Part shown: piece after piece, positions 9,022 to 18,454 of the stretch
Position numbering within the stretch: the first letter of the stretch is position 1
Layout of the letters: each line of letters starts with the position of its first letter
Assembly: GCF_002150035.1 (NCBI RefSeq)
Contig: NZ_NETS01000010.1
Span: 682,001 to 746,000 of the forward strand
Reading direction: 5' to 3'
DNA from: Leptospira venezuelensis
Lineage (GTDB): Bacteria > Spirochaetota > Leptospiria > Leptospirales > Leptospiraceae
DNA: 64,000 nt
Notes under the pieces: model-generated
What the model saw: the letters and a program-made list of their open reading frames with translations, nothing else
Database searches by the model: none
What the model was told of the DNA's origin: nothing
Translations under genes and position numbers: made by a program

Positions 9022-10290
9022 TTATCTTAGAAAGTCCATTAAAGTAGATTTGATTACCTTGGAACCTACGTTAAGCGCATATTGATGGATCGTTTCCAGC
9101 CACTTCAAGTTCATGATAGTTTCCGGGAAATCGATCCCTTCGTTTTTAGCAAGTAACTCGGTCATATAGGATTTATCAAAGGAAACTCTTTGAGAATGTT
9201 CCTCCATACGATTCATCCTTGCACCCACTATGGATCTATAACGAAGAACATTCTCTAATGCAAGATCCAAGTCTTGAATGTCACGACCTGAAATTCTTTC
9301 TTGATCTTTCTGGATCAAATCGTTCCTGAATTGGATCAATACATCGAATACAGAAAGCCCAGTGACAGTTGCAGACTTGCTATAATTATTAGGCGGCTCA
9401 GAGTTGCCAGCATCGATCAAACCGATATCTCTAAGAACTGTTCCTCCATCTACGTCCTCTAACCAGATCTGATGAGGTGCAGTGGAACTGAGACTGATAT
9501 TATCCTGAGCAAGTTTATTTGCCTTAGCTTCGATTGGAGAGTTATTGATCTTATCGATGATATCATCAATAGTATCGCCTGCGGACACTTGGATCTCTAC
9601 TTCATCTATCTTAAACTTTTGATCAGAGACTGCTACGTAACCTGAGTTATCCACACGACTGGTAACACTCATGTTTGTTCCCCAAAACACCTTGTTTCCA
9701 GGAATGGTTACAGGGATATACTCTCCCTTTTCAATTTCTCTGATCTGCTCTCCGATATCTCCTCTATATTCTACTCCGATGTATTGGTTTTTTAATTCCA
9801 AACCTTGGAGTCCTTTGATTTTAGATTCGATCGGTTCAAAAGGAGGCCTTTCAATCACATGCCCACCGAAAAGGGGCCTTCCTGTGGCATCTCTAGTGTT
9901 TGCTATATCGACTAACGCTCTTAATAATTCATCTATCTCTTTACCGACAGCAACTTCTAATTCGAAACCTTTATCACCTTGATAGATACCGTTGGAAGCC
10001 TGGACTGCAAGAACTCTCGCTCTTTGGAACAAGTTACCTATTCTATCCAATTCTCCGTCGATCTGTTGTAATCTTCCGAAACCGTCGTCAATATTTGCCT
10101 GGAAAGTATCCAACTCGTTCATTCTGGAACGGAAGAACATTTGGTTGGTCGCTCTTCCTGGATCATCGGAAGGAGTCCTAATTCTTTGCCCAGTACCCAA
10201 TTGGTTTTGGGTTTCGTCCAATGACAACTGGTGACGATTCAAAGTCCTCACCAGACTGTTATTTTGCATCATGTTAGTGATCCGCATCAT
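9022..10290 (-). CDS. flgL: Flagellar hook-associated protein 3 FlgL
   Basis: 422 residues. The flagellin-type N-terminal D0/D1 helix ('MQNNSLVRTLNRHQLSLDET' followed by 'QNQLGTGQRIRTPSDDP') and the C-terminal helix ('MNRMEEHSQRVSFDKSYMTE') are present, with a variable central domain. FlgL forms the second hook-filament junction ring under the periplasmic filament. It lies 29 bases after flgK on the same strand. The 96-base gap to fliW contains only a short AGAGC/GCTCT stem and no convincing terminator, so read-through into fliW-csrA is expected. Confidence 0.95.
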   Translation of the reverse strand: MMRITNMMQNNSLVRTLNRHQLSLDETQNQLGTGQRIRTPSDDPGRATNQMFFRSRMNELDTFQANIDDGFGRLQQIDGELDRIGNLFQRARVLAVQASNGIYQGDKGFELEVAVGKEIDELLRALVDIANTRDATGRPLFGGHVIERPPFEPIESKIKGLQGLELKNQYIGVEYRGDIGEQIREIEKGEYIPVTIPGNKVFWGTNMSVTSRVDNSGYVAVSDQKFKIDEVEIQVSAGDTIDDIIDKINNSPIEAKANKLAQDNISLSSTAPHQIWLEDVDGGTVLRDIGLIDAGNSEPPNNYSKSATVTGLSVFDVLIQFRNDLIQKDQERISGRDIQDLDLALENVLRYRSIVGARMNRMEEHSQRVSFDKSYMTELLAKNEGIDFPETIMNLKWLETIHQYALNVGSKVIKSTLMDFLR

Positions 10291-10319
10291 GGCTTCGCCT
10301 CCTTGCTATTCCGGCGGAA

Positions 10320-12230
10320 TTACGCGCCCAAACGATTGATGATGGTATCTAGAATTTCATTCATAGTGTTGATCATCTTTGCTGACGCATTGTACGAGTG
10401 CTGGAACTGAACCATATTGGCCATTTCCTCATCCAAACTTACACCCATCACCGATTGTCTCATATTCTCGAGCTCGGTCATAAGATCTGATTGAATTCCA
10501 AATTCCTGTTTTGATTCTCTTGCTTCAGTCGCAAGTTTAGAGATCAGACTATTATAAAAATCATCCGTGGTTTTGGAATAATCCACCATCACAGGATTAT
10601 TTCTAAGAGAAGAAGCTACTAATAGAGCATTCCTTCCGTCCTTATGGCCCCCAGGAGAATTATAATCTCCTGTTCCACCAACATCCTTTCCTCTTGCGGC
10701 TGCGATATTTGCTACGTTATTCGCAATGTGTTCATTCACTTTAAAGTGAGAAGAAGGATGGAAGTGTGGAGTTAAAGTAATGTCTTCCGGCTTGGATTGA
10801 AGTTTAGTGATCTCGCCCAAACGTTTATAATCATACGCTCCAGAAGGTCCGGAAGCCATCAGCATTCCTGTCAAACCAACTAATAATTCTCCAGAATCTT
10901 CGATATGTCTAAGAATGAAATTTTTCTTAGGAGTATCTTCTGCAACAGTCGCTTTGAATGCCAACTGGTTATCGTGGTTCATATAAGCCACAACACCAAC
11001 CTTAGAAGCATTAATACGTTTGATAATTCCGTTCAAAGTATCGTTTGCAGAATAAGGAATTAAAACCTGAGTTTCTTTTTCATCAGGTTTTAAGAATGTC
11101 ATGGTTCCGCTGATCCCTACAGGACGATCCGGATCCAAAGTATTCTTACCAGTAACTCTGAAGATCGCAGAGATATCATTCTGGCCATCGCCGTCTGAAT
11201 CATACTCACCGAAAGTATTCAAAGCTAAAGAACGAATATCGAAGAAGTTCTGATTTGTATTTCCGTTCAAACCAAAACCGTCTTTATGGATCTCATTGAT
11301 CACGTCCATAACGTTGATCGCAAGAGCATCCACTTGGTCGATCTTCTCGCCCAATATCTTATCTCGAACTTCGATCAAACCTTGTAGTCTTCCTTTGCGG
11401 AGAAGGACCGGATCTCCAGTAACCTTCCAATAAAGATCTAATAGACCATCTTTAGCAGGATTTCCTAATACATCTACTTTGTTGAGCTTTCCACCTTGGA
11501 CAAGGATCTGCTGACCAATGAATACCATCAGCTCGTCTTCATCGCTTCTACCAATTGTGATATCAGTCAGACCGGAAAGTTCTTGAAGAAGAGCATCTCT
11601 TTTGTCGTAAAGATCATTCGGTTTATCACCCAATGCTTCCGATTTAGCGATTCTTTCGTTTAATGTGCGAATATTTTCACCGATCGTATTCAAATGAAGC
11701 GCATGAGCTTCAATCTCACGATTCGATTGGTCTCTTAATTGAGAAAGTTTACGATACACATCTTCAATTCTACTTCCGAGACCTTGTGCTTTCTCCAAAA
11801 CCACAGAACGATGTGCATTATCCTCAGGATAATTCGCGAGTTCTTCCCAAGAAGACCAGAATTTATCCATCAAAGTTCTTAAAGTAGTGCCATTAGGCTC
11901 GTTAAAGATATTCTCTGCTTGGTAGAGATACTCGTTCTTTGCGGCCCAATAATCCTTCACACCGGAAGTTTCAATAATTCTATCATCGATAAAATTATCT
12001 CTAACACGTTCGATGGAACCGATTTCAACACCTTGACCGATTTGACCAGGAAGATGAGCACGATTCAAAGAAGGTTCGTACAGAGGATCAGTAGCTTGTA
12101 AAACAACTCTTTGGCGAGAATAATGTTTATTATCCGCGTTTGAAATATTATGGCCGGTAGTTTGTAAGGCTTGCTGATGAGCCGCAAGACCTCTTTTACC
12201 AATTTCTAATCCGGAGAATGTGGATCCCAT
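10320..12230 (-). CDS. flgK: Flagellar hook-associated protein 1 FlgK
   Basis: 636 residues. N-terminal rod/hook motif 'FSGLEIGKRGLAAHQQALQT' followed by 'TGHNISNADNKHYSRQRV' and the C-terminal helix 'HSYNASAKMINTMNEILDTI' are diagnostic. The central 'YDSDGDGQNDISA' is an acidic, possibly metal-binding loop. FlgK forms the first junction ring between hook and filament. It follows flgN by 22 bases and precedes flgL by 29. Confidence 0.96.
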   Translation of the reverse strand: MGSTFSGLEIGKRGLAAHQQALQTTGHNISNADNKHYSRQRVVLQATDPLYEPSLNRAHLPGQIGQGVEIGSIERVRDNFIDDRIIETSGVKDYWAAKNEYLYQAENIFNEPNGTTLRTLMDKFWSSWEELANYPEDNAHRSVVLEKAQGLGSRIEDVYRKLSQLRDQSNREIEAHALHLNTIGENIRTLNERIAKSEALGDKPNDLYDKRDALLQELSGLTDITIGRSDEDELMVFIGQQILVQGGKLNKVDVLGNPAKDGLLDLYWKVTGDPVLLRKGRLQGLIEVRDKILGEKIDQVDALAINVMDVINEIHKDGFGLNGNTNQNFFDIRSLALNTFGEYDSDGDGQNDISAIFRVTGKNTLDPDRPVGISGTMTFLKPDEKETQVLIPYSANDTLNGIIKRINASKVGVVAYMNHDNQLAFKATVAEDTPKKNFILRHIEDSGELLVGLTGMLMASGPSGAYDYKRLGEITKLQSKPEDITLTPHFHPSSHFKVNEHIANNVANIAAARGKDVGGTGDYNSPGGHKDGRNALLVASSLRNNPVMVDYSKTTDDFYNSLISKLATEARESKQEFGIQSDLMTELENMRQSVMGVSLDEEMANMVQFQHSYNASAKMINTMNEILDTIINRLGA

Positions 12231-12252
12231 ACTTCTTCCCTCCTATCCAATC

Positions 12253-12789
12253 TTACGCAGAAGCGTTTACTAATACCGAGGAACGTTTCTTCTTGTTCCT
12301 GACTGTGCTTGGATTTTCATCCTCGTAAACTGCAACTTCTCCGCTGTTCGCGTTAGTTCGCATCGCGTCGATGGTGGCCTTCAAAAATTCCTGTCTGGTT
12401 CGGATCAATTTATCATTGGCTTTGATCTTATCTTTAAGCCTGTGAACCGTATCCTTTAATCTTGTTCCGAGTTGTTTCAATTTGTGCTCGGATTCACGAT
12501 CTATCTTATTTAAAAAATCAGTAAGAGTAAGTTCGCCTTCTTTAGGAATTCCTAAATTACCTGATGTATAAACATCATGAATAGCGGACATACGAACTCT
12601 TTCCAGTTCGCTCGCATGAACGATCAATTCGTAGGTCTTTTTAGAAATCGTTTCCAAAGATCTTCCGTCCGCTTTCGTGATCGATTCAGTCTTTTCTTTC
12701 TCTAACTCCAGGATTTCGGAGTACAGTCGGATTTCTTCCTCGAAAAGAGAAGACACCCGATCCAACCATTCCTCTTTATTTAATATCAT
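12253..12789 (-). CDS. flgN: FlgN-family flagellar export chaperone
   Basis: 178 residues, strongly helical and charged, with heptad-like 'LFEEEIRLYSEILELEKEKT' and 'LGTRLKDTVHRLKDKIKAND', matching the FlgN coiled-coil fold. FlgN chaperones FlgK and FlgL to the export gate, and its place directly before flgK and flgL supports this. It is the first gene of the minus-strand operon. The 235-base upstream region (12790-13024) must carry the operon promoter, but I could not identify a convincing sigma-28 or sigma-70 site. Confidence 0.85.
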   Translation of the reverse strand: MILNKEEWLDRVSSLFEEEIRLYSEILELEKEKTESITKADGRSLETISKKTYELIVHASELERVRMSAIHDVYTSGNLGIPKEGELTLTDFLNKIDRESEHKLKQLGTRLKDTVHRLKDKIKANDKLIRTRQEFLKATIDAMRTNANSGEVAVYEDENPSTVRNKKKRSSVLVNASA

Positions 12790-13024
12790 TGTCCGGTCCC
12801 TGTTCTTTGTTTCGGCGGAATCCAGAATTTTATGAGGGGTTTTTTTATAAATTCAGAGGCTATAAAGCAGAGAAGGTAAAGTAAGAAGAATTTTCTAAAG
12901 AGAAGCGGACGATTTACCGAATGTAGGAATTCCAACAAGAGACATAATTTACTCAGGTCTACGATTTTTAGAAAACAAATGACCTAGTTTCGAAAGAATA
13001 CAGATTTATTATTCGTAAAACCAA

Positions 13025-13741
13025 ATGAAATTCCTTTATAAACTTTTAACTCTCATCAGCTCCCTACTACTTTTGGTCTTTGCAGTATATACTGCTTTCG
13101 ACAAAGGAATTATTTGGTTTGCATATCCTTCCCAATCAAAGTACCCGATCCGGGGGATCGACGTTTCCAATCACCAAGGAAATATCGATTGGAAGAAGGT
13201 TTCAGAAAATAAAATTAGCTTCGCTTACATTAAAGCTACCGAAGGAGGAGATTGGAAAGATAAAGCTTTCCCGCGAAACTGGAAAGAAGCAAACGAATTA
13301 GGTATCAGAGTCGGAGCTTATCATTTTTTCACTCTATGCCGCTCTGGAAAAGAACAAGCCGCCAATTTTATTTCCTATGTTCCAAAAGATCCTAAAGCAT
13401 TACCTCCTGTTGCTGATCTTGAATTTGTGGGAAACTGTAAAGAAAGACCACCATTGCAGGATGTAAAAAAAGAGATTCAGGAATTTCTAATTGCATTAGA
13501 AAATTATTATGGTAAAAGACCGCTCTTGTACCTTACCTATGAGTTTATAGATCAATACCTAGATACCGATTTTTTAGAATATCCTGTTTGGATCAGAGAT
13601 ATATTCGGGCATCCAGCTTCTTCATTTGAAAGAAAATGGTTCATTTGGCAATACCATAGCCGTGCGAGGATTTCAGGCATAGACGGTCCAGTAGATTTAA
13701 ATGTATGGAACGGAGACGAAGAGTCTCTGTATAAATTATAG
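13025..13741 (+). CDS. Glycoside hydrolase family 25 lysozyme (muramidase)
   Basis: 238 residues with an N-terminal signal/anchor helix (about 5-25). The GH25 core begins at 'RGIDVSNHQGNIDWKKV' (about residue 42). 'FAYIKATEG', 'VGAYHFF' and the catalytic acid pair in 'PPVADLEF' (about 130) are all present, as are 'LYLTYEF' and the closing 'IWQYHS'. GH25 enzymes cleave MurNAc-GlcNAc bonds in peptidoglycan. It is complete and appears monocistronic. A role in wall remodelling is inferred. Confidence 0.93.
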   Translation: MKFLYKLLTLISSLLLLVFAVYTAFDKGIIWFAYPSQSKYPIRGIDVSNHQGNIDWKKVSENKISFAYIKATEGGDWKDKAFPRNWKEANELGIRVGAYHFFTLCRSGKEQAANFISYVPKDPKALPPVADLEFVGNCKERPPLQDVKKEIQEFLIALENYYGKRPLLYLTYEFIDQYLDTDFLEYPVWIRDIFGHPASSFERKWFIWQYHSRARISGIDGPVDLNVWNGDEESLYKL

Positions 13742-13857
13742 AATTAATGACTATGCCTTTACTTTGTTTTGAGCCCAAATAAATCTAAGTAAATTCTCTA
13801 CTCCGGATTTTTTAAATTGATATTCCCTTTAAGTAGAATAAACAAAACGAGATCATC

Positions 13858-14271
13858 ATGCAGAATAAAATTTATACTATCAGCAAAATAATTCGAATGC
13901 AGCATTGTGACCCCGGAGGTGTAGTCTTCACTCCTCAGTATTTCAATTTGTTTGTAGAAGCTATAGAAGACTGGTTCAGAGAAGGGATCGGATTCGGATT
14001 TCCACAAATGGTGACCAATGATTCTCAAGGCATTCCTGCAATGAAAATTATCGCTAAATTCTATAACCCATCAAAGTTAGGAGATATATTAAGTTTTCAT
14101 GTAAGAGTGAAACGTTTGAGGCGCCAAAATATATTAATCAATATAGAAGCTACCTGTAACGGCGAAAAAAGATGCTCTGGAGATTTTTTACACGGATTCG
14201 CATCTTTAGCAAGCTTAAGCCTGATTAATTGGCCTCAGGATGTTCGCAGAAAATTAGAGGAATATCTATGA
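13858..14271 (+). CDS. HotDog-fold acyl-CoA thioesterase (4-hydroxybenzoyl-CoA thioesterase type)
   Basis: 137 residues. 'MQHCDPGGVVFTPQYFNLFV' carries the aspartate of the 4HBT active site (family pattern DPxGxVFxPxY). The rest matches one HotDog domain. It hydrolyses an acyl- or aryl-CoA; the substrate cannot be told. The TGA stop overlaps the ATG of the next lipoprotein gene (ATGA). Confidence 0.88.
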   Translation: MQNKIYTISKIIRMQHCDPGGVVFTPQYFNLFVEAIEDWFREGIGFGFPQMVTNDSQGIPAMKIIAKFYNPSKLGDILSFHVRVKRLRRQNILINIEATCNGEKRCSGDFLHGFASLASLSLINWPQDVRRKLEEYL

Positions 14272-14738
14272 ATGCAAAATCGCTATTTAAGATCTTAATT
14301 ATTTCTACTTCCTTAGCTTTAACTTCGTCGTGTGTTACTTCCTTTTTTTTCGAAGAAGTTGAGGATTTGGATAATTCCAAGATACACTATAAACAAGCCC
14401 AAGAAAAACTAGCTGTTGTCGTTGCTGGTTTATCGGCAAGATGTAAAGGGTTTCATGAGTCTTTGTACAACTATGAAACTAGTTATCTCTTCATGGCTGC
14501 CTCTGATCCCTGTACTGAACTAGATGAAGATATGATCAAAGGATGTGCGGAGCGTGATTATTATAAAAAGAGAGAAGTTAACCTCTGCATAACTCTTATC
14601 GCAGCAGATCCTTGTACCGATGCAGCGGGAGGTAACCCATCTTCAGAACCCGAGGAAATGAAAAATTATAGATTTTCAACATTCGCATATTGTTCCGGCA
14701 TTTTTGGTTCCATGATGCCGATGCCGCTGTTTTTTTAA
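14268..14738 (+). CDS. Small cysteine-containing lipoprotein of unknown function
   Basis: 156 residues from the ATG at 14268, which overlaps the preceding TGA and has AGAGGA eight bases upstream; an upstream in-frame start lacks a signal peptide. The N-terminus is a signal peptide ending in the lipobox 'LTSSC'. The mature part has about six Cys, including 'AASDPC' and 'LCITLIAADPC'. The latter resembles 'CFTIMLIADPAC' in the small exported protein at 57943-58209, suggesting a small family. No known domain recognised. Confidence 0.75.
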   Translation: MNAKSLFKILIISTSLALTSSCVTSFFFEEVEDLDNSKIHYKQAQEKLAVVVAGLSARCKGFHESLYNYETSYLFMAASDPCTELDEDMIKGCAERDYYKKREVNLCITLIAADPCTDAAGGNPSSEPEEMKNYRFSTFAYCSGIFGSMMPMPLFF

Positions 14739-14762
14739 TAGTTTTCAAATATTCATACATTA

Positions 14763-14778
14763 GTAAACGATCGTTTAC
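14763..14778. promoter_or_regulatory. 16-bp perfect palindrome, probable repressor operator
   Basis: GTAAACGATCGTTTAC is perfectly self-complementary and lies 65-80 bases upstream of the alpha/beta-hydrolase start. The size and form suit a dimeric TetR-type repressor, but no regulator gene is adjacent. The assignment is by form only. Confidence 0.6.
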
Positions 14779-14842
14779 ATAAATTGAAATAGTTTATTCG
14801 TTCTTGCTTTAACTTAAAAGTGAAATAGAATGCGCCTTAATC

Positions 14843-15757
14843 ATGTCTATCGAACTATTAGAGAAGCAAAATATATTCCCATTTCCTTCCGACTTTCCAG
14901 AAGTCCGTTCTAAATACATAGAAGCTAACGGACAAAAATTTTTCTTACTAGAGTCAGGCCCTAAAGACGGAAGACCATTACTTCTATTGCATGGATTTCC
15001 TGAATTTTCTTATGCTTGGAAAAATCAAATTGGTTACTTTGCAAAACTTGGATATTTTGTGATCGCTCCAGATCAAAGAGGATATGCAAGAAGTTCCAAA
15101 CCTAAATCAATTTCAGACTACGGATTGGATATTTTATCCGAAGATATCATTTCAATTTTAGATGTTTATGGAATTTCTAAAACAGATATTATCGCTCATG
15201 ATTGGGGAGGGGCTGTAGCGTATTGGACTCTTTCTAAGTTCCCTGAACGATTTAGAAAAGCATGTATATTAAATGTTCCTCATCCAACGATCATGAAACG
15301 AAAAATCCTTTCTGATAAGTCTCAAAGGAAGAAGAGTATGTACATCCTTTTCTTTCGGATTCCTTGGTTACCTGAGTTCTTACTCTCCAGATTAAATTTC
15401 AGAAAATTAGAAAGATCCTTAACCAAAACATCTATGAAAGGAGCATTCTCTCCAGAAGAGATCTCTATATATAAAGAAGTCTGGGCAATTCCCGGATGTA
15501 TAAAATCAATGCTTCATTGGTATCGGGCAGCAGTCAAGAATCCTCCTAAATTGATACGAACTAGAAAAATTAAAGTACCTACTCGCATTTTCTGGGGAGA
15601 AAAAGATAGGTTTTTAGCAAAAGAAATGGCGGAAGAGACCCTAGAATTATTTTCTGATGCTTCAGTTCGTTTTTTTTCGAAGGGCACTCATTGGATCCAT
15701 CATGAGATCCCTGAAATATTGAACCCAGAATTGGAGTCCTTTTTAATGGAAGAATAG
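14843..15757 (+). CDS. Alpha/beta-hydrolase, epoxide-hydrolase-like
   Basis: 304 residues. The motif 'LLHGFPEFSYAWKNQI' (about 49) contains the HGxP of epoxide hydrolases. The nucleophile is Asp in 'IAHDWGGAVAYW' (about 120) rather than Ser, and the general base His is in 'KGTHWIHHEIPE' (about 283). Asp nucleophile plus HGxP points to a soluble epoxide hydrolase or haloalkane dehalogenase; the former is favoured. No signal peptide, so cytoplasmic. A 16-bp palindrome upstream suggests induction by substrate. Confidence 0.9.
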   Translation: MSIELLEKQNIFPFPSDFPEVRSKYIEANGQKFFLLESGPKDGRPLLLLHGFPEFSYAWKNQIGYFAKLGYFVIAPDQRGYARSSKPKSISDYGLDILSEDIISILDVYGISKTDIIAHDWGGAVAYWTLSKFPERFRKACILNVPHPTIMKRKILSDKSQRKKSMYILFFRIPWLPEFLLSRLNFRKLERSLTKTSMKGAFSPEEISIYKEVWAIPGCIKSMLHWYRAAVKNPPKLIRTRKIKVPTRIFWGEKDRFLAKEMAEETLELFSDASVRFFSKGTHWIHHEIPEILNPELESFLMEE

Positions 15758-15817
15758 ATTCTTTCCAAATCTGGAAAAATATTTCTGTACCAATATTCGT
15801 CTTATCCGATTATAAGA

Positions 15818-16951
15818 ATGTCCGTGCTCCGGACTCTTTTTCCAATGCGCAACATTTCTAAAAACATATTACTATTTGTTTCCTTAGTCATTTTTTCTAG
15901 CTCCTTACATTTTGCAAAAGAGCCCAATAAAAAGAAAAAAGAAGAACCTAAAAAGGCTTCTGTTCTTCCTAAGCTAAATCAAGTAGCTTTAAATTCTAAA
16001 TCTGAAAAGAAGAAGGAAGAAAAAAAAACTGAGACTGTTGTTTCCGCTGAGAAGAAAATATCCAAAAGGCTGAAAGGTGAAATCGTAGAAAAACAGGAAG
16101 AACTGTTTTCATTCTCTCTTGCCGGCAGAAAATTCGCGCAAGGGGAACTTCTTTTTTTAAAAATAAAACCTTTGCCTAAAATTTTAGATAAGCTCGGAAA
16201 TTTCACAATCAACTGGGAAGGACAGGAGATACCATTTAATTTAAGAGATGGTTATATTCTCACCTTTCTTCCTGTTTCGCCAGAATTTTCCAAACCATAT
16301 GGAGTTTTGGAATTAACTGAAAAGCATCTTTTTACTAAAAACGATTCCAAGAAGTACGAGATCCCAATCCAAAAGACTTATTTCGCAACTTCAAAAGTTT
16401 CGCATCTTACGATGGATAAACAGTACACAACTGACGAGCTTTCAGATGAAACAAAAGCTTTCATTAAAGAATGTTCAGAAGCAAAAGCAAAAGCATTTCA
16501 ATCTAAGTCTGATCTTCAAGTGGAAACAGATTTTGAATATCCAGTTCATAATCCTATCTTAAACAGTCCTTTTTATAAGCGTAGGATCTATAATAAAGAG
16601 AAGGGTCGCCCACATGGTGGTTCCGATTTCAAGGGCGGTGTAGGAGATCCAATCTACGCAATCAACGACGGCACTGTCATCTTAGCAAGATCTATGTATT
16701 ACGAAGGAAACTTCACCGTGATAGATCATGGCTTAGAAATATATTCCTTATATATGCACCAATCTGAAATTTTAGTAAAACCAGGCGATAAGGTGAAGAA
16801 GGGAGATTTGATTGGAAAGATAGGATCCACCGGTATGTCAACTGGCCCTCATTTACATTTAGGACTTAGAGTCTTAGGAACTATGATCGATCCGCTTTCA
16901 GTTGTTCAAACTGATCTAGTGAATGTAAAATCTAAAAGACCTAAACCCTAA
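15818..16951 (+). CDS. M23-family peptidoglycan endopeptidase
   Basis: 377 residues (or 368 if the ATG at 15845 is used; either precedes the same signal sequence 'ILLFVSLVIFSSSLHFA'). A Lys/Glu-rich linker spans about 30-90 and a beta domain about 90-230. The C-terminal M23 domain has the zinc ligands in 'HGGSDFKGG' (about 265) and 'GPHLHLGLRV' (about 343), with a third His in 'YSLYMHQ'. All LytM residues are present, so it is probably active on peptide cross-links. Its stop overlaps the stop of the convergent gene. Confidence 0.92.
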   Translation: MSVLRTLFPMRNISKNILLFVSLVIFSSSLHFAKEPNKKKKEEPKKASVLPKLNQVALNSKSEKKKEEKKTETVVSAEKKISKRLKGEIVEKQEELFSFSLAGRKFAQGELLFLKIKPLPKILDKLGNFTINWEGQEIPFNLRDGYILTFLPVSPEFSKPYGVLELTEKHLFTKNDSKKYEIPIQKTYFATSKVSHLTMDKQYTTDELSDETKAFIKECSEAKAKAFQSKSDLQVETDFEYPVHNPILNSPFYKRRIYNKEKGRPHGGSDFKGGVGDPIYAINDGTVILARSMYYEGNFTVIDHGLEIYSLYMHQSEILVKPGDKVKKGDLIGKIGSTGMSTGPHLHLGLRVLGTMIDPLSVVQTDLVNVKSKRPKP

Positions 16952-17436
16952 TCCTCAGGCCAATCAGTTCGAGTTAAAATTTCCTTAATTTCATTTTTAC
17001 TAAATCTGCTTTTCATTTTGGAATTTGTAGAGTAAATATTCATTAGCTCTTTTTCCAGATTCGGATCCTTATATGTTCCTAAGACTCGAATTGCTGAAAT
17101 TATAATGTACGTATTATCTTCAGTCTTTAATGTTCTTAAAAAGGCGGATTTCAAATCATTATGATGGTAATTCCTTCCAAATTTTGCTAAAACTTGAAAG
17201 GAATGCACGTCTAGAGCCGTGAGTTTAGAAGATAAAACTTGAACTGTATTTTCATAGTCTTGTTCAAATGCCAATTTTAGAACCGCTTCCAAAGAAAATT
17301 CATGCAGAGGATCTTTGTCGATCCGATTTAAAGTAATTCGAACATATTTTAGAATTTTCTCAGGATATTTTTTTGCAAAGTATTCTATTACTTTTAGATC
17401 TGTTACATTTTCTTTATCCCAATATTCAAATAACAA
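16948..17436 (-). CDS. 3' part of a frameshifted HEAT-like repeat gene
   Basis: 162 codons counted from an internal TTG, but the frame is open further back to the poly-A tract at 17513-17522. Read on from there it gives 'KNKDLREYIINFAFDAIAPN' and runs without a stop into this ORF. It has alternating Leu/Ala helices such as 'HEFSLEAVLKLAFEQDY' and 'AIRVLGTYKDPNLEKELM', typical of HEAT-like repeats. Removing one A from the 10-A run would join it to the upstream ORF as one 476-residue exported protein. A separate translation start here is unlikely, since no ribosome binding site is seen. Confidence 0.6.
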   Translation of the reverse strand: MLFEYWDKENVTDLKVIEYFAKKYPEKILKYVRITLNRIDKDPLHEFSLEAVLKLAFEQDYENTVQVLSSKLTALDVHSFQVLAKFGRNYHHNDLKSAFLRTLKTEDNTYIIISAIRVLGTYKDPNLEKELMNIYSTNSKMKSRFSKNEIKEILTRTDWPED

Positions 17437-17497
17437 ATCGTCGTAAAATCCGCTTTCATTAGGGGCTATTGCATCAAATGCAAAATTTATAATATAT

Positions 17498-18379
17498 TCA
17501 CGTAAATCTTTGTTTTTTTTTTAATTTTAACGGAGCATTCAAAATTTCTTTAGAAAAAGAATCCTGATATGGCGCTACAGCCTGGTAAAAGAACTTCCAT
17601 TGATTTTGGTAATGCTCTTTTGAGTGCAATATATTATCAGAGTATAACTTCAGTTCCGGTTTTAGTTTAGGAGATCTATAAAACTTAATGGCTTTAAAAT
17701 AATCAAAGAGGCTGTCATCGTCTTTAGGATCTTTAAGTGAGAGTATTAAAGGAAAATCTTGTTCCTTTCCAAATTCTGCCAATTTTATTAAAGCATTCCG
17801 ATTTTTTGACTTTGCCAAATTTCGGATCAAATCGTAATTTTTTGGATCTGGTTGGATTTTTTCAATAATGGTCGATGCAAATACGGTCTTTCCTGGATTT
17901 TGCAAAACGATAGATTCCAGATCGTTTAGTTCATTCTTATTCAATTTTGGAATTAGAATCTCTAAAAAAAGATCACCTATATATCGATTTCCACCTATAC
18001 AACCAAATAAGATCGAAACCGATTGATATTCATATAAGTAACGTTTAGCTAAGGAGAAGTAGTCCATTGCGATTCCTCGATCAATGATCCCCTCTAGGGC
18101 GTATGCTCGAACGACTGTATTTTCATGTTCCAATAGATTTATTAAATCGTCTCTCGTTGATTTATCCATCATTTTTTCATAATATATATATTGGTCTGGC
18201 TTCTCACCTCCAACCCCCACAGAAGAAGACATATAAACATTATTAGCTGCTATCTTTTGAACGTATTGTTCAACCTTTTTAGAGCTTAGCATGATGGACC
18301 CATTGCAAGTCCCGAGGAAAATACCGCCTATAAAAGCGAAAAGTAGCAGAGATCGTTTATATTTGTTCCGAAGACTCAT
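17498..18379 (-). CDS. 5' part of a HEAT-like repeat exported protein, cut off by frameshift
   Basis: 293 residues as read, beginning with a signal peptide ('RSLLLFAFIGGIFLGTC', possible lipobox FLGTC). Helical repeats include 'RDDLINLLEHENTVVRAYAL'. It ends 'LKKKQRFT' just after a run of ten A (coding strand). The second half of the protein continues in another frame in the downstream ORF. No homologue was recognised. Without the frameshift, it would be 476 residues. Confidence 0.7.
   Translation of the reverse strand: MSLRNKYKRSLLLFAFIGGIFLGTCNGSIMLSSKKVEQYVQKIAANNVYMSSSVGVGGEKPDQYIYYEKMMDKSTRDDLINLLEHENTVVRAYALEGIIDRGIAMDYFSLAKRYLYEYQSVSILFGCIGGNRYIGDLFLEILIPKLNKNELNDLESIVLQNPGKTVFASTIIEKIQPDPKNYDLIRNLAKSKNRNALIKLAEFGKEQDFPLILSLKDPKDDDSLFDYFKAIKFYRSPKLKPELKLYSDNILHSKEHYQNQWKFFYQAVAPYQDSFSKEILNAPLKLKKKQRFT
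17513..17522 (-). repeat. Homopolymer of ten A (coding strand) splitting the HEAT-like gene
   Basis: Ten consecutive T on the plus strand. With nine, the two flanking ORFs become a single frame (1431 bases from 18379 to 16948). Runs of this length are prone to slippage in replication, transcription and sequencing. Confidence 0.85.
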
Positions 18380-18454
18380 ATATATGATATCTTTTTTGAA
18401 AAGAACTCGGTCAAAATTCTGACCTTAAAACGATCCTACTTCCTTCAATTTTTT

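Noticed and set aside
12790..13024. Sigma-28-like promoter for flgN (TAAA-12-GCCGAAAC on the minus strand)
   Set aside because: The spacing is three bases short of the usual sigma-28 form and the -10 is imperfect; I do not consider it supported.
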